Source of the DNA: Rudanella lutea DSM 19387
GTDB lineage: Bacteria > Bacteroidota > Bacteroidia > Cytophagales > Spirosomataceae
Direction: 5' to 3'
Assembly: GCF_000383955.1 (NCBI RefSeq)
Contig: NZ_KB913013.1
Coordinates: 2,400,694 to 2,464,693 of the forward strand
Length of the DNA: 64,000 bases
Part shown: positions 49,645 to 58,575 of the stretch, piece by piece
Numbering within the stretch: position 1 is the stretch's first letter
How the letters are laid out: each line of letters starts with the position of its first letter
The notes under the pieces: model-generated
What the model saw: the letters and a program-made list of their open reading frames with translations, nothing else
Database searches by the model: none
Told to the model about the DNA's origin: nothing
Program-made: the position numbers and the translations under genes

Positions 49645-49782
49645 CAGTGAACAACGAGCAACTAACAACGATCTGTGAGAATGGGCCCGGCAAGTTTTGG
49701 CTGTCAGGTTTTGCAACTGCTCACTGTTTACTGTTAGTTGCACGTTGTTCACTGTTGGTTGTTCGTTGTTAATTGTTCACTG
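49645..49782. repeat. Intergenic foldback repeat J (GAACAAC word) between mrdA and rodA
   Basis: Left arm 49645-49679 and the long right arm 49719-49782; CAGTGAACAACG at the left pairs with the complement near 49740-49754 at 21 of 22 positions. The right arm abuts the mrdA stop codon, and the left arm lies ten bases before the rodA start. Bases 49744-49770 match 9511-9537 of repeat B exactly in inverted orientation. Confidence 0.8.
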
Positions 49783-51732
49783 CTACTCGCCACTATTACT
49801 GGCCATCATGGGCTTGAGTTTTTCTACCTTGCGGCCGGTATCCTTGCGCATCGAATCGGGCTTACGGATCTGCGGGGCCTGTTTGGGGCCTTTGTAGCCC
49901 GGCAGCATCGACACCGGGGGCAGCAGATACTGCTTTTTCACGTGCTCGTCGAGCTTGGTGGCTTCGGTTTTACGTTTCAGATACCGCTCAGCAATGAGAG
50001 CCGCCACCGGAGCAGCCGCTGACCCACCCCAGCCGCCGTATTCCACAAACACGGCAATGGCAATTTTGGGGTTGTTCATGGGCGCAAACCCGATAAAAAT
50101 AGAGTGGTCGTACTTGTGACCAAACTTGTTGTTCTGGGCCGTACCGGTTTTGCCGCACAGGTCAATGCCCGGAATATCGGCCATCTTGTTTACGGTACCA
50201 GCCGCAACGGCCATCCGCATACCCTCGATCACGGGCAGGTAATGCTGATACGCAATATCGGTTTCGTGCCGTTTGAGGTACTCCTGCGGCACGCCCTCAC
50301 CCACCCGGCCAACGCCTTTTACGTAGTGTGGCGTAATGTACCAGCCTCGGTTGGCAATCGTAGCCGCCAGATTCACCAGCTTGAGGGGGTTCACCAGCAA
50401 CTCGCCTTCACCGATACTGAGCGAGTAAATATTCGAAAACTTCCAGGTGTTTTTGCCCCGGTACAGCTTGTCGTAGGTTTCAACATCGGGCAGGCTACCT
50501 TTCAACTCTGTAGGCAAATCGACACCCAGTTTCTGACCGATTCCGAACTTCTCTACCGCATCGTGCCACTGCCGCAAGCCAATCGCCGACGCTTTAAACG
50601 TATTCGACTCACCGTTGTGGTAGATCATCTTGCGGAACACGTTGTAGAAGTACGGGTTGCACGAAAACCGCACAGCCCCACGCAGGTTGTTACCACCATG
50701 ACAGTGGCAGCGCATCGGCGACCCACCATGCCCATACACCATATTGGGTGTGAGCGTGCCCTGCTGTTGCGCAATCAGGGCCTGAATCAGCTTAAACGTA
50801 GAGCCCGGCCGGTAACTCGCCATAATCGGGCGGTTGATGAGCGGCTTGTACGGGTCACGCAGCAGCTTGACGTAATTTTTGGAGAAGTGTCGGCTCGACA
50901 GCAGGTTGGGGTCGTAGGTCGGGGCGGATACTGACACCAGAATTTCGCCGGTCGAGGGTTCCACCGCAATCACACTACCAATCCGATTCTGCATAAGGCT
51001 GTCGGCGTATTTCTGCACTTCCACATCAATGCCGGTATAGAGGTTTTTACCGGCAACGGCGGCCGTATCGTACAGGCCATTCTTAAACGACCCTTTGGCT
51101 ACCCCCCGCACGTTTTGCATCACAAACTTGACCCCCCGCTTTCCGCGCAGCACCTCTTCGTACTGCTCTTCAAGCCCGTTGTGGCCAATGTAATCGCCCT
51201 GCCGGTAGTAGGGAATCTCCTGATTTTCGAGCTGCTTTTTGCTTATTTCCGACACATACCCGAGCGCATTCGACAGGGTACGGGCCGGGTATGTCCGCAT
51301 GGAGCTCATACGCGGCTCGAAACCCCGGTAATCGACGAGGGCATCCTGAATACGGGCAAAATCTTCTTTGGAAAGCTGACGAACAAACAGCGACGGCTTC
51401 ACGGGCGAGTACTCCTTGGCCAGGTTCATGATGCTATCGAACTCAGCACGAGTCATTTCCATCATCCGGCAAAAGGCCGTCGTGTCCGGAATGCGTACCT
51501 GCTTCGGCGTCACGTACAGGTCGTACACGGGCGTGTTGTACACAATGAGTTTCCCATTTCGATCGTAAACCTGTCCCCGGTACGGAATTTCAATGACCCG
51601 TTTGATGGAGTTGTTCGACGATTCGAGCGAGTAACTGTCGTCTAAAATCTGGAGATAAAACAAGCGGGACAGATATATCAGCCCGACGAGGCAGAAAGCG
51701 CCGATGATGATATACTTACGATTCTCTAACAT
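49783..51732 (-). CDS. mrdA: Penicillin-binding protein 2 (elongation transpeptidase)
   Basis: 649 residues. One N-terminal membrane helix (about 8-27: IIIGAFCLVGLIYLSRLF), a dimerisation/pedestal domain (about 50-230: VIEIPYRGQVYDRNGKLIVYN), then the transpeptidase domain. Catalytic motifs are intact: GSTFKLIQA with the nucleophile Ser and Lys, SCN in RFSCNPYFYN, and CGKTGTAQN. It cross-links peptidoglycan along the side wall as partner of RodA, encoded downstream. The mreBCD genes that often accompany this pair are not in the window. The C-terminal tail is Lys-rich. Confidence 0.97.
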   Translation of the reverse strand: MLENRKYIIIGAFCLVGLIYLSRLFYLQILDDSYSLESSNNSIKRVIEIPYRGQVYDRNGKLIVYNTPVYDLYVTPKQVRIPDTTAFCRMMEMTRAEFDSIMNLAKEYSPVKPSLFVRQLSKEDFARIQDALVDYRGFEPRMSSMRTYPARTLSNALGYVSEISKKQLENQEIPYYRQGDYIGHNGLEEQYEEVLRGKRGVKFVMQNVRGVAKGSFKNGLYDTAAVAGKNLYTGIDVEVQKYADSLMQNRIGSVIAVEPSTGEILVSVSAPTYDPNLLSSRHFSKNYVKLLRDPYKPLINRPIMASYRPGSTFKLIQALIAQQQGTLTPNMVYGHGGSPMRCHCHGGNNLRGAVRFSCNPYFYNVFRKMIYHNGESNTFKASAIGLRQWHDAVEKFGIGQKLGVDLPTELKGSLPDVETYDKLYRGKNTWKFSNIYSLSIGEGELLVNPLKLVNLAATIANRGWYITPHYVKGVGRVGEGVPQEYLKRHETDIAYQHYLPVIEGMRMAVAAGTVNKMADIPGIDLCGKTGTAQNNKFGHKYDHSIFIGFAPMNNPKIAIAVFVEYGGWGGSAAAPVAALIAERYLKRKTEATKLDEHVKKQYLLPPVSMLPGYKGPKQAPQIRKPDSMRKDTGRKVEKLKPMMASNSGE

Positions 51733-51785
51733 GAGACAAAATTCCGGAAATCCGAGCTACGCGATTCAAACCCACTACAAAGTTA

Positions 51786-51865
51786 GAGCATAAGAAATGG
51801 ATAAGGAAGAGTACGTAATAATAATACGCCGTTTCCCTCCCTTGTCCTTTCCTCCCTTCTCCTTC
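51786..51865. repeat. Intergenic foldback repeat K (polypurine word), degenerate
   Basis: Arm near 51790-51812 (AAGAAATGGATAAGGAAGA) and pyrimidine-rich arm 51831-51865 pair only partly. The right arm ends at the base before the stop codon of the SMP-30-like gene. It is the weakest member of the series but has the same placement and strand bias. Confidence 0.45.
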
Positions 51866-52882
51866 TTACCACCCCCGCGCCGTCGTTCTGATCCGGCACA
51901 GATACCCGTCGGCGGTGATGTAGAGCGTACGGCCGTCGGCGTCGCCCCAGCCGCAGTTGGCCGTAGCCTGCCCGGTATCAATTCGACCCAGCAACGTACC
52001 GTCGGGGGCAATCACGAGCACCCCACCGGGGCCTGTACTCCACACGTTGCCGTCGCGGTCGGTTTTGAGGCCGTCGGGCAGGCCGGGCAGGTTTTGTTTC
52101 AGCAACGCCGAAGCATCGAAAAACACCCGCCCTTTCCCGACCGAGCCATCGGGTTGCATGGGGTACGCCATAATAACGGGCCGGTTCGGGTCCGACTGGG
52201 CGATGTACAGGGTTTTCTCGTCGGGCGAGAACGTGATCCCGTTGGGGCGGGTCAGGTCGTCGATCAGTAACGACACCCGGCCGGGTTTACCGGCTTCGGC
52301 CAGGGTAGCCCGGTACACGCCAAACAGGGGCGTTTCGCGGGTGGGGTCATTTTCTTTGCCAGCCAATCCGTAGGGCGGATCGGTAAAGTAATAGCTCCCA
52401 TTGCTGTGCACGACCACATCGTTGGGCGCATTGAACCGCTTGCCCTCGTAGTGGTCGGCCACGGTGCGTTTGCCGCCCCCACTCAGCGGCATCACCGACA
52501 CCCGCCGGTCGCCATGTTCGCAGAGCACGAGCCGCCCCTGCGCGTCGAGGGTCAGCCCGTTGGAGCCCGGTTCGTCGCTGTACACGCCGGTGCCGGTGTA
52601 GCCCGACGGTTTGAGGAACGTCGACAGCCCCTCTTTCTCCGACCACTTAAACACAGTATTCTGGGGCACATCAGAAAACAGCAAATAATTGCCCTGCTTC
52701 ACCCAAATCGGCCCTTCGGCCCAGGTAAATCCACTCGCGAGTACGTCGATCTGCGCGTCTTTGGGAACGAGTTTATCCAGCCGGGGGTCTAACCGAACCA
52801 CCTTACCGAGGGTTGGCAACGGCTGAGCCTGCGCCGTAGTCAGAGCGCCCAACAATAGGGCTATGCTAAGCGATGTTTTCAT
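51866..52882 (-). CDS. Secreted SMP-30/gluconolactonase-family protein
   Basis: 338 residues with a signal peptide ending at AQAQ (about residue 20), so exported. The six-bladed propeller family is seen from WAEGPIWVKQGNYLLFSDVP, GSNGLTLDAQGRLVLCEHGD, FNAPNDVVVHSNGSYYFTDPPYG split around residue 150, TRPNGITFSPDEKTLYIAQS and LPDGLKTDRDGNVWSTGPGG. Metal-binding Glu, Asn and Asp positions appear present. Such proteins hydrolyse sugar lactones or other lactones; the substrate here is unknown. No sugar-acid pathway genes are adjacent. Confidence 0.93.
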   Translation of the reverse strand: MKTSLSIALLLGALTTAQAQPLPTLGKVVRLDPRLDKLVPKDAQIDVLASGFTWAEGPIWVKQGNYLLFSDVPQNTVFKWSEKEGLSTFLKPSGYTGTGVYSDEPGSNGLTLDAQGRLVLCEHGDRRVSVMPLSGGGKRTVADHYEGKRFNAPNDVVVHSNGSYYFTDPPYGLAGKENDPTRETPLFGVYRATLAEAGKPGRVSLLIDDLTRPNGITFSPDEKTLYIAQSDPNRPVIMAYPMQPDGSVGKGRVFFDASALLKQNLPGLPDGLKTDRDGNVWSTGPGGVLVIAPDGTLLGRIDTGQATANCGWGDADGRTLYITADGYLCRIRTTARGW

Positions 52883-52963
52883 GGTAGTGACATTTCATGT
52901 ACAAGTTTACACAATTCATGCAGGAAAGCGACAAGACGGTATAAACGTGAGTTTTCCGTTATT

Positions 52964-52971
52964 TACTTTTG
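52964..52971 (+). promoter_or_regulatory. -7 promoter box TACTTTTG of the DUF5916 gene
   Basis: Perfect TAnnTTTG, 20 bases before the ATG at 52992; it supports that start over an upstream in-frame ATG at 52863. Confidence 0.6.
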
Positions 52972-52991
52972 CGGCTCGCTTTGCAAACCGT

Positions 52992-55265
52992 ATGGCTTAC
53001 CGCTACCTCTACTTACTTCTTACTCTGTTTGTTACAACCCCGATTCTGGCCCAAACCGACGCCCAGATCTTCGCGCCCGACTCGGTTCGGCGACTCCTGA
53101 AAGCCACGCCAACACCTGTACCGATCCGGGTAGACGGGCGGCTCGACGATGCCGCCTGGCAACGGGCCACCCGCGCCAACAACTTTGTGATGGTGGAGCC
53201 GGTACAGGGCAACCGGGCTACCCACGATACCGAGGTTCGGGTGCTGTTCAACGCCCAATACCTGTACGTAGGGGCTTTTTGCCGCGATTCGGCCGGCCGC
53301 CGGAGCATCCGGGCTACCGATTTTCGGCGCGACTTCAGTCAGCGGGCGCACGACTTTTTCGCTATTGCCATCGACGGGTTCAACGACCGGCGCAATGCCA
53401 TGATGCTCGCCACCAACCCCTACGGCACCCAACATGACCTGCTTTCGTTCGACGATTTGCTGTACGATACCGACTGGGATGGGCTGTGGCGCGTACGAAC
53501 CATGCGCACCGACTCGGGCTGGACAGCCGAATTTGCCATTCCGTGGCAAACCCTCCGCTACCCCAAAACCGCTGACTCAACCCAGACCTGGGGCATCAAT
53601 TTTTTCCGTAACCGACGCATGACCAACGAGCAGTCGGGCTGGTCGCGGTACCCGCGGGCTTTCTCGGCCCTGCGTATGGACTACGCCGGGCAGGTTACGG
53701 GACTTACCCCGCCCCCACCCGCCACCAACATTCGGGTGCAGCCGTACCTGCTCACCTCCTTCGACCGGTACCGCAGTACCGAACCGGGCTCGGGCCAAAG
53801 CCGTACGCTACACGACGAAACCGTGAAGCTGGGGGGCGAAATCAAGTGGGCTATCAACCCCAACACCGTACTCGACCTGACCGTAAACACCGACTTTGCC
53901 CAGGCCGACGCCGACCGGCAGGTAAACAACGTGACCCGGTTTTCGGTGTTTTTTCCGGAACGGCGGCAGTTTTTCCTCGAAAACGCCAGCTTGTTCGGCA
54001 CGGGTGTAGGCCCAGGCGACGACCTGTCGGGCGGGGCTATGCGAATTCAGCCCTTTTTCAGCCGCCGGATTGGCCTCGACGATGCGGGCAACCCGATTCC
54101 GATTGATGCCGGAGCCCGGCTCGTGTACCGCTCGCTCAAACGCAACTACGGAGGGCTGCTCATGCGGCAACGGGGCACCGACCAAAGCCCCACCACGACC
54201 TTTGCCGTGGGCCGGTATTCGCAGAATATTGGTAAGCAAAGCCGGTTGGGCGGACTGATGACCGTGAAGCAACAAAGTGAGCTAACCCTTAGCCCCGACT
54301 CCACCCGCCCCGGCGTGACGAATCTGGTGGGGGCAATCGACGGGTTTTTCCGGATCAACGAGTCACACTCGCTCAGTACGATGGTGATGCAGTCGGCCTC
54401 CACCGACGGACGCGACCGGGGCGTGGCCGCCTACGCGCAGTACTATTACACCACCAACCAGGTAAAATTCTGGTGGACTCAGTCGGTGGTCACCAAAAAC
54501 TTCAATCCGGGCGTGGGGTTTGTATCACGCAGCGACGTAATCGCTACCACGCCGGGGGTATTCTGGTACTACCGGGGCAAGTACCTGCCCGCCCGGCGGC
54601 TCATTCGGGCGTTTGAACCGGGGATCTGGGCCGAATTTTACCATCAGGCCTCAACCGGGCGGCTCACCGAACGCCAGTTTGTGATCAATCCGGTCTGGTT
54701 TAACTTTCAGCGCGGGGGCTTTTTCGGGGTGGTCGTGACGCCTACCCAGCAACACCTGACGGAAGAATTTGTCCCTCTTGGCGTGCGGATTGGGCCGGGT
54801 GTGTACAATTACACCCGCTACCAGATGTACCTTGGCAGCGATGCCTCGCGCAAACTGTCGGTATCGACCAACTATGAGCTGGGCCGCTACTACAACGGTC
54901 GGCTGGGCACATTCGATCTGGCAGTGCGGTACGCTCCGCTCCCCAACCTGTCGTTGGCAGGTCGCTGGGTGGGCAACCGGTTTCATGAAGTCGGCGAAAA
55001 CCTGTCCAATACGGTGGTCGATCTATACTCGATAGAAGGGCGGCTTGCCCTGAACCCACGCCTGCAACTGATTGGTTTTTACCAGCAAAACATCACCAAC
55101 CGGCAGCGGCTGGGTGCCCGCGACACGTACAATATTCGGTTATCGTGGGAGTACCGCCCGTTGTCGTTTCTGTACGTGGTATTCAATCGGCGGGTTCAGG
55201 ACGGTATCACGCGGCAGAACGAACAGCATGTGATTGCTAAACTGAGCTATCTGAAGCAGTTTTGA
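52992..55265 (+). CDS. DUF5916 protein with CBM9-like N-terminal domain, outer membrane
   Basis: 757 residues from the ATG at 52992, which gives a clean signal peptide (MAYRYLYLLLTLFVTTPILAQ). The N-terminal DOMON/CBM9-like domain (about 40-240) has VPIRVDGRLDDAAWQRA, LFNAQYLYVGAFCRDS and WTAEFAIPWQTLRYP. The rest is DUF5916, a barrel-like region rich in aromatic beta-strands (RFSVFFPERRQFFLENASLFG is the family hallmark). It probably sits in the outer membrane. DUF5916 proteins are common in Bacteroidota and often linked to protease or sugar uptake, but no function is established. Convergent with the next gene across a perfect hairpin. Confidence 0.93.
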   Translation: MAYRYLYLLLTLFVTTPILAQTDAQIFAPDSVRRLLKATPTPVPIRVDGRLDDAAWQRATRANNFVMVEPVQGNRATHDTEVRVLFNAQYLYVGAFCRDSAGRRSIRATDFRRDFSQRAHDFFAIAIDGFNDRRNAMMLATNPYGTQHDLLSFDDLLYDTDWDGLWRVRTMRTDSGWTAEFAIPWQTLRYPKTADSTQTWGINFFRNRRMTNEQSGWSRYPRAFSALRMDYAGQVTGLTPPPPATNIRVQPYLLTSFDRYRSTEPGSGQSRTLHDETVKLGGEIKWAINPNTVLDLTVNTDFAQADADRQVNNVTRFSVFFPERRQFFLENASLFGTGVGPGDDLSGGAMRIQPFFSRRIGLDDAGNPIPIDAGARLVYRSLKRNYGGLLMRQRGTDQSPTTTFAVGRYSQNIGKQSRLGGLMTVKQQSELTLSPDSTRPGVTNLVGAIDGFFRINESHSLSTMVMQSASTDGRDRGVAAYAQYYYTTNQVKFWWTQSVVTKNFNPGVGFVSRSDVIATTPGVFWYYRGKYLPARRLIRAFEPGIWAEFYHQASTGRLTERQFVINPVWFNFQRGGFFGVVVTPTQQHLTEEFVPLGVRIGPGVYNYTRYQMYLGSDASRKLSVSTNYELGRYYNGRLGTFDLAVRYAPLPNLSLAGRWVGNRFHEVGENLSNTVVDLYSIEGRLALNPRLQLIGFYQQNITNRQRLGARDTYNIRLSWEYRPLSFLYVVFNRRVQDGITRQNEQHVIAKLSYLKQF

Positions 55266-55280
55266 GCCACAAACACACAA

Positions 55281-55309
55281 AAGGGCCACTGCTCCATGCA
55301 GTGGCCCTT
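55281..55309. terminator. Bidirectional terminator hairpin
   Basis: Perfect 12-base stem AAGGGCCACTGC/GCAGTGGCCCTT (55281-55292 with 55298-55309), five-base loop, between convergent genes. Confidence 0.8.
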
Positions 55310-55356
55310 GTCATGATTGGTGAGATTGGGCACGCAAGCCGCCGTAGCGGTTATTT

Positions 55357-55896
55357 TCAATAGCCCGGATACCCCGGCCGACGATACGGCCCGTTGCCCC
55401 GGTTGCCGTACTGATCCCGGTAGGGCTGCACCCGATTGAGTACGATAGCCCGCTGACGGGGCGTCATCACACTCAGCATATCGCCGAATTTCTGCCGTTG
55501 CATCTGCCGGAAACGGGGGTCGCGCGGGTTCACCCGGAAGCGGTCGTAATAGGCGTCGATCCGCTCCATTTCGCGCCGTTGGGCCCGGTTCAGGTCCAGC
55601 TCATCGCGCCAGCGCCCGCGCCAAAACTCGTGATCGAACTGAAACGCATCGGGTCCGTAACCATCCCAGTTTCGCCGACGCCAATCGTCGCCGTAGTAGC
55701 CCCGGTCATAGCCATAGTCGCGGTCGCGATCCCAGTCCCTATCCCGGTAATCGGGTCGGCCATACGGGGGTTGCCCGTACGAATTAGGATTGCGGTGATA
55801 CGACTGCGCGGGGGCGTCGGTGGGGGTTTGGGCCGAAACGGTCGTGAGTGTGATCAGACCGAAGGCAAGTACCGAAAATAAGCGTGTGTAGTTCAT
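55357..55896 (-). CDS. Secreted Arg/Asp/Tyr-rich protein with Spy/CpxP-like helical part
   Basis: 179 residues with a signal peptide ending at VSAQ (about residue 22). Residues about 30-90 are low-complexity, dominated by Arg, Asp, Tyr and Gly (YGRPDYRDRDWDRDRDYG). The C-terminal part (about 100-160) is helical: ELDLNRAQRREMERIDAYYD, then VMTPRQRAIVLNRVQP. This resembles the paired LTxxQ-type helices of Spy/CpxP periplasmic chaperones, but the match is loose. Function unknown; the low-complexity region is probably disordered. Confidence 0.75.
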   Translation of the reverse strand: MNYTRLFSVLAFGLITLTTVSAQTPTDAPAQSYHRNPNSYGQPPYGRPDYRDRDWDRDRDYGYDRGYYGDDWRRRNWDGYGPDAFQFDHEFWRGRWRDELDLNRAQRREMERIDAYYDRFRVNPRDPRFRQMQRQKFGDMLSVMTPRQRAIVLNRVQPYRDQYGNRGNGPYRRPGYPGY

Positions 55897-55994
55897 GGCG
55901 GATTTGTTGTTTACTGGTCAAATCTGCCGGTTGGATAAGGCTTGCCGAAAAAGGTTTAACGGGGCAGAAAAAGATCCTCCCCCAATACGCCTGC

Positions 55995-58493
55995 TTACTC
56001 AACCCTTACCTCTACCTTACTCGTCCCGACTTTGCCGCTCAACGTAGCGCCTTCAGCTACGAGCCGGAGTTTCGTTTTGGCGTCGGAGGCATAGAAGGTC
56101 ACGCGCGCTTTCCCATCGGGGCCGGTCTTCACCATTGGGGCCCAGTGCAGCGTCGCCCGGAAATCAGGACGGGACCCGCCATCGGCCGCCCGCGGCCGGG
56201 CCGCGTTGTCGTACCTGGGGGCGTAGAACTCCCGCACGGGGGTGTAGCCCATCAGGCGGGTAGCGAGCGTGCCGGGAGTTGGCGTTTTGCTGTAATCATA
56301 ATCGGGCGAGCCACGCCGGGTCAATACATTGATAACCCCACCAGCCCCGTTGGAGCCCGCCATAATGGTGGCCCCTCCGCCCGTTAATACATCAACGGCT
56401 TCGATGTCGGAAACCGGAATATTAATCACCGCATCTTTGCTGATCGGCATACCGTCTAAGAAAAACGCGGGTTCAATGGGGCCACTAAAGTTAGCCGCCC
56501 CCCGAATCTGCACGCGGGCATCGAACCCCGAACCCGTCACCTGCACGCCGGGCACTCGGCTCCGCACCACGTCCAGAAACGTCAGAGCCCCGCTCCGGTT
56601 CATATCGTCGAATTTCACCGTGCGGTCGGGGGTCGAATACAGCATCCGGCGCGAATCGGGTTTCTCGCGTTTGGCCTTCACGGTTACGGCTTCCAGCAGC
56701 ACCTCCTTGTTGCGCCAAATCTGCCGCTCAATCTCCAAATACTCGTTGGTACGTTTCAGAAACTCCTCAATGGCGTCGGGGCCAAGCAAAAACGGGTTAT
56801 AAGGCACCTTAGTGATCCGTACCGTTGGTTTGAGCACCTGATCGAGCGTTATCAGATACCCCCGATTGTTGCCTCGTTCGCCCAAGGCCTGAATAAACAC
56901 ACCGGTAGAATCGTACAGGTCGAGGCCGCCCGTCACGAAACGGCCTTTCTCGTCGGCCTGTCCCATCAGCACCTCGCGGGTACTGTCTTTTTTGGCGAGC
57001 ATAAACATCAGGTTTGCCTTTTCGGCGGGTTTGCTATTGGCACGGCTGATCTGCCCCGTCAGCGTAATTCCTTCTTCGAGCGGGTACCGAATGGGGGGAA
57101 TCGTACCCGCCAGCACGTCGGTCCAGGTGAACCGACGCCAGCCCTGCGTCATCATCAGCTGATCGGCCTGCATAGCCCGGTCTGGGTTGGCTTCGTCGGT
57201 GTACAGGCCCGGTTCTTCCACCGTTCCGACCAGATCGGAGGTGAGCAGCAGGTGCGACACAATCGAGGCCGGGTTACTCACCATCGAGGGAGCCATATTG
57301 AGGTCGGTAGCGGCCAACGACAGGGTTGCCTGGGCGGGCTTACCGTCGGGGTCGGTCACGGTCACGTCGACCTCAACAGCCTCGCGGGGCCGCACGGTCG
57401 CTTTGGTGGGTGTAAGGGCCACCCGCAGCCGGTCGCGCCGATCAATGAAAATAAGCCGTTCGCACACGGGCGTATTTTTTTCATCGAATAAGGTCAGTTG
57501 CGTAATCCCGTCGGGCAGTTTATCGCGCGGAATCTGAATCAGGAGCGATTTTCGGCTCAACGGCCCCTCGGCCGCATGGACCACCACACCCCGGGTCTGG
57601 GCTACGAGCGTAATGCGCCCGGCAGCCGCATCAGGCGGTACGGTTTTGTTATGCTGCACAAACACCTTTACTACGTTGGGGTTGCTGAGGTTGTCGACAG
57701 TCATCACAAATCCAAGGGGCTGCACCACGGGCAGCAGATACGGGTAGTACGTTTTGGCCGGATCGCCGACGGCCCGCACAAACGCCGTGTAGGTCTGGTT
57801 AGGCTCAGGCTGTAGCGCAAAATTGCCCATACCCCGGTGCAGGCTCGAAAACCCCATCACGGTATCTTTGGCGGTATTGAGCACGAAGCCCTCCACATCG
57901 AGCCCCTTACCCGTTGTGCTGACCGCTTTGAAGCCCACCCGCCCCGACAGCCCCAACACCAGATTACCACCTTCGGGCAAAAACTGCACATCCGGCTTGA
58001 GATTGGGCCCGGCCGCGTTTGCCGTCGTTGGCTTGTTGTCGGACCGGATGAGGGTCAGCGTTTTGGAGAAATAGTACTCAGCCGGAAAGTTGCGCATCCA
58101 GCTCGTGTAGGCGTGCAGGAGGTAGGTGCCGGTCGGGAGCGAATCGGGCAGGGCCAGTTGGCCGGGTGCCTGCCCCCCACTGGCTTTCAGTTTGATCTGT
58201 TGCACTACCTCGCTTTTCCGGGCATCGATCAGGTCGACGTACAGCACCCGGCTCACCGAGTCTACGTTGTGCAGGATTCCATCGAACAGATACCCCTTGA
58301 GCCAGATTGTCTCGCCGGGCACATACACGTCGCGGTCGGTTTGCAGATACACTTTTTCGCGCGGGTACTGCCCGTTGTACGCCTTCAGCTTTTCAATCAG
58401 GGTGTTCACAAACGCTTCGTCGACCCAACGAAATGCAGTTACACTTACACAAATACAAAGAAAAATGACCCGAACAGGTAAAGTCCTAAACAT
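55995..58493 (-). CDS. MG2-like protein with TonB-receptor plug domain but no barrel
   Basis: 832 residues with an N-terminal signal sequence. The first part has macroglobulin-like beta-domains: KVYLQTDRDVYVPGETIWLKG split near residue 50, then GTYLLHAYTSWMRN and, near 360-430, VRPREAVEVDVTVTDPDGKP. A TonB-receptor plug domain lies at about 610-730 (VTVKAKREKPDSRRM, DVVRSRVPGVQVTGSGFD, FLDGMPISKDA, IMAGSNGAGGVINVLTRRG). Only about 100 residues follow, ending in a further MG-like segment (LHWAPMVKTGPDGKARVTFY), so there is no room for a beta-barrel. The family recurs in Bacteroidota; its task is not known. It may bind a protein partner in the periplasm. Confidence 0.88.
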   Translation of the reverse strand: MFRTLPVRVIFLCICVSVTAFRWVDEAFVNTLIEKLKAYNGQYPREKVYLQTDRDVYVPGETIWLKGYLFDGILHNVDSVSRVLYVDLIDARKSEVVQQIKLKASGGQAPGQLALPDSLPTGTYLLHAYTSWMRNFPAEYYFSKTLTLIRSDNKPTTANAAGPNLKPDVQFLPEGGNLVLGLSGRVGFKAVSTTGKGLDVEGFVLNTAKDTVMGFSSLHRGMGNFALQPEPNQTYTAFVRAVGDPAKTYYPYLLPVVQPLGFVMTVDNLSNPNVVKVFVQHNKTVPPDAAAGRITLVAQTRGVVVHAAEGPLSRKSLLIQIPRDKLPDGITQLTLFDEKNTPVCERLIFIDRRDRLRVALTPTKATVRPREAVEVDVTVTDPDGKPAQATLSLAATDLNMAPSMVSNPASIVSHLLLTSDLVGTVEEPGLYTDEANPDRAMQADQLMMTQGWRRFTWTDVLAGTIPPIRYPLEEGITLTGQISRANSKPAEKANLMFMLAKKDSTREVLMGQADEKGRFVTGGLDLYDSTGVFIQALGERGNNRGYLITLDQVLKPTVRITKVPYNPFLLGPDAIEEFLKRTNEYLEIERQIWRNKEVLLEAVTVKAKREKPDSRRMLYSTPDRTVKFDDMNRSGALTFLDVVRSRVPGVQVTGSGFDARVQIRGAANFSGPIEPAFFLDGMPISKDAVINIPVSDIEAVDVLTGGGATIMAGSNGAGGVINVLTRRGSPDYDYSKTPTPGTLATRLMGYTPVREFYAPRYDNAARPRAADGGSRPDFRATLHWAPMVKTGPDGKARVTFYASDAKTKLRLVAEGATLSGKVGTSKVEVRVE

Positions 58494-58575
58494 GTGGATA
58501 TAGAGTAGGTTTTAGGGGGAATGGGTTTGTATAAAAATTATCGCCTATAATTTAGCCAAAAAACAGTAACCCGAT

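Noticed and set aside
8217-51865. Foldback repeats as insertion-sequence remnants or MITEs
   Set aside because: The arms differ in sequence from site to site, no target-site duplications were noticed, and their placement follows stop codons rather than random insertion.
52863-52991. Upstream start of the DUF5916 gene
   Set aside because: It would start inside the divergent gluconolactonase-like gene and lose the signal peptide; a perfect -7 box lies between the two starts.
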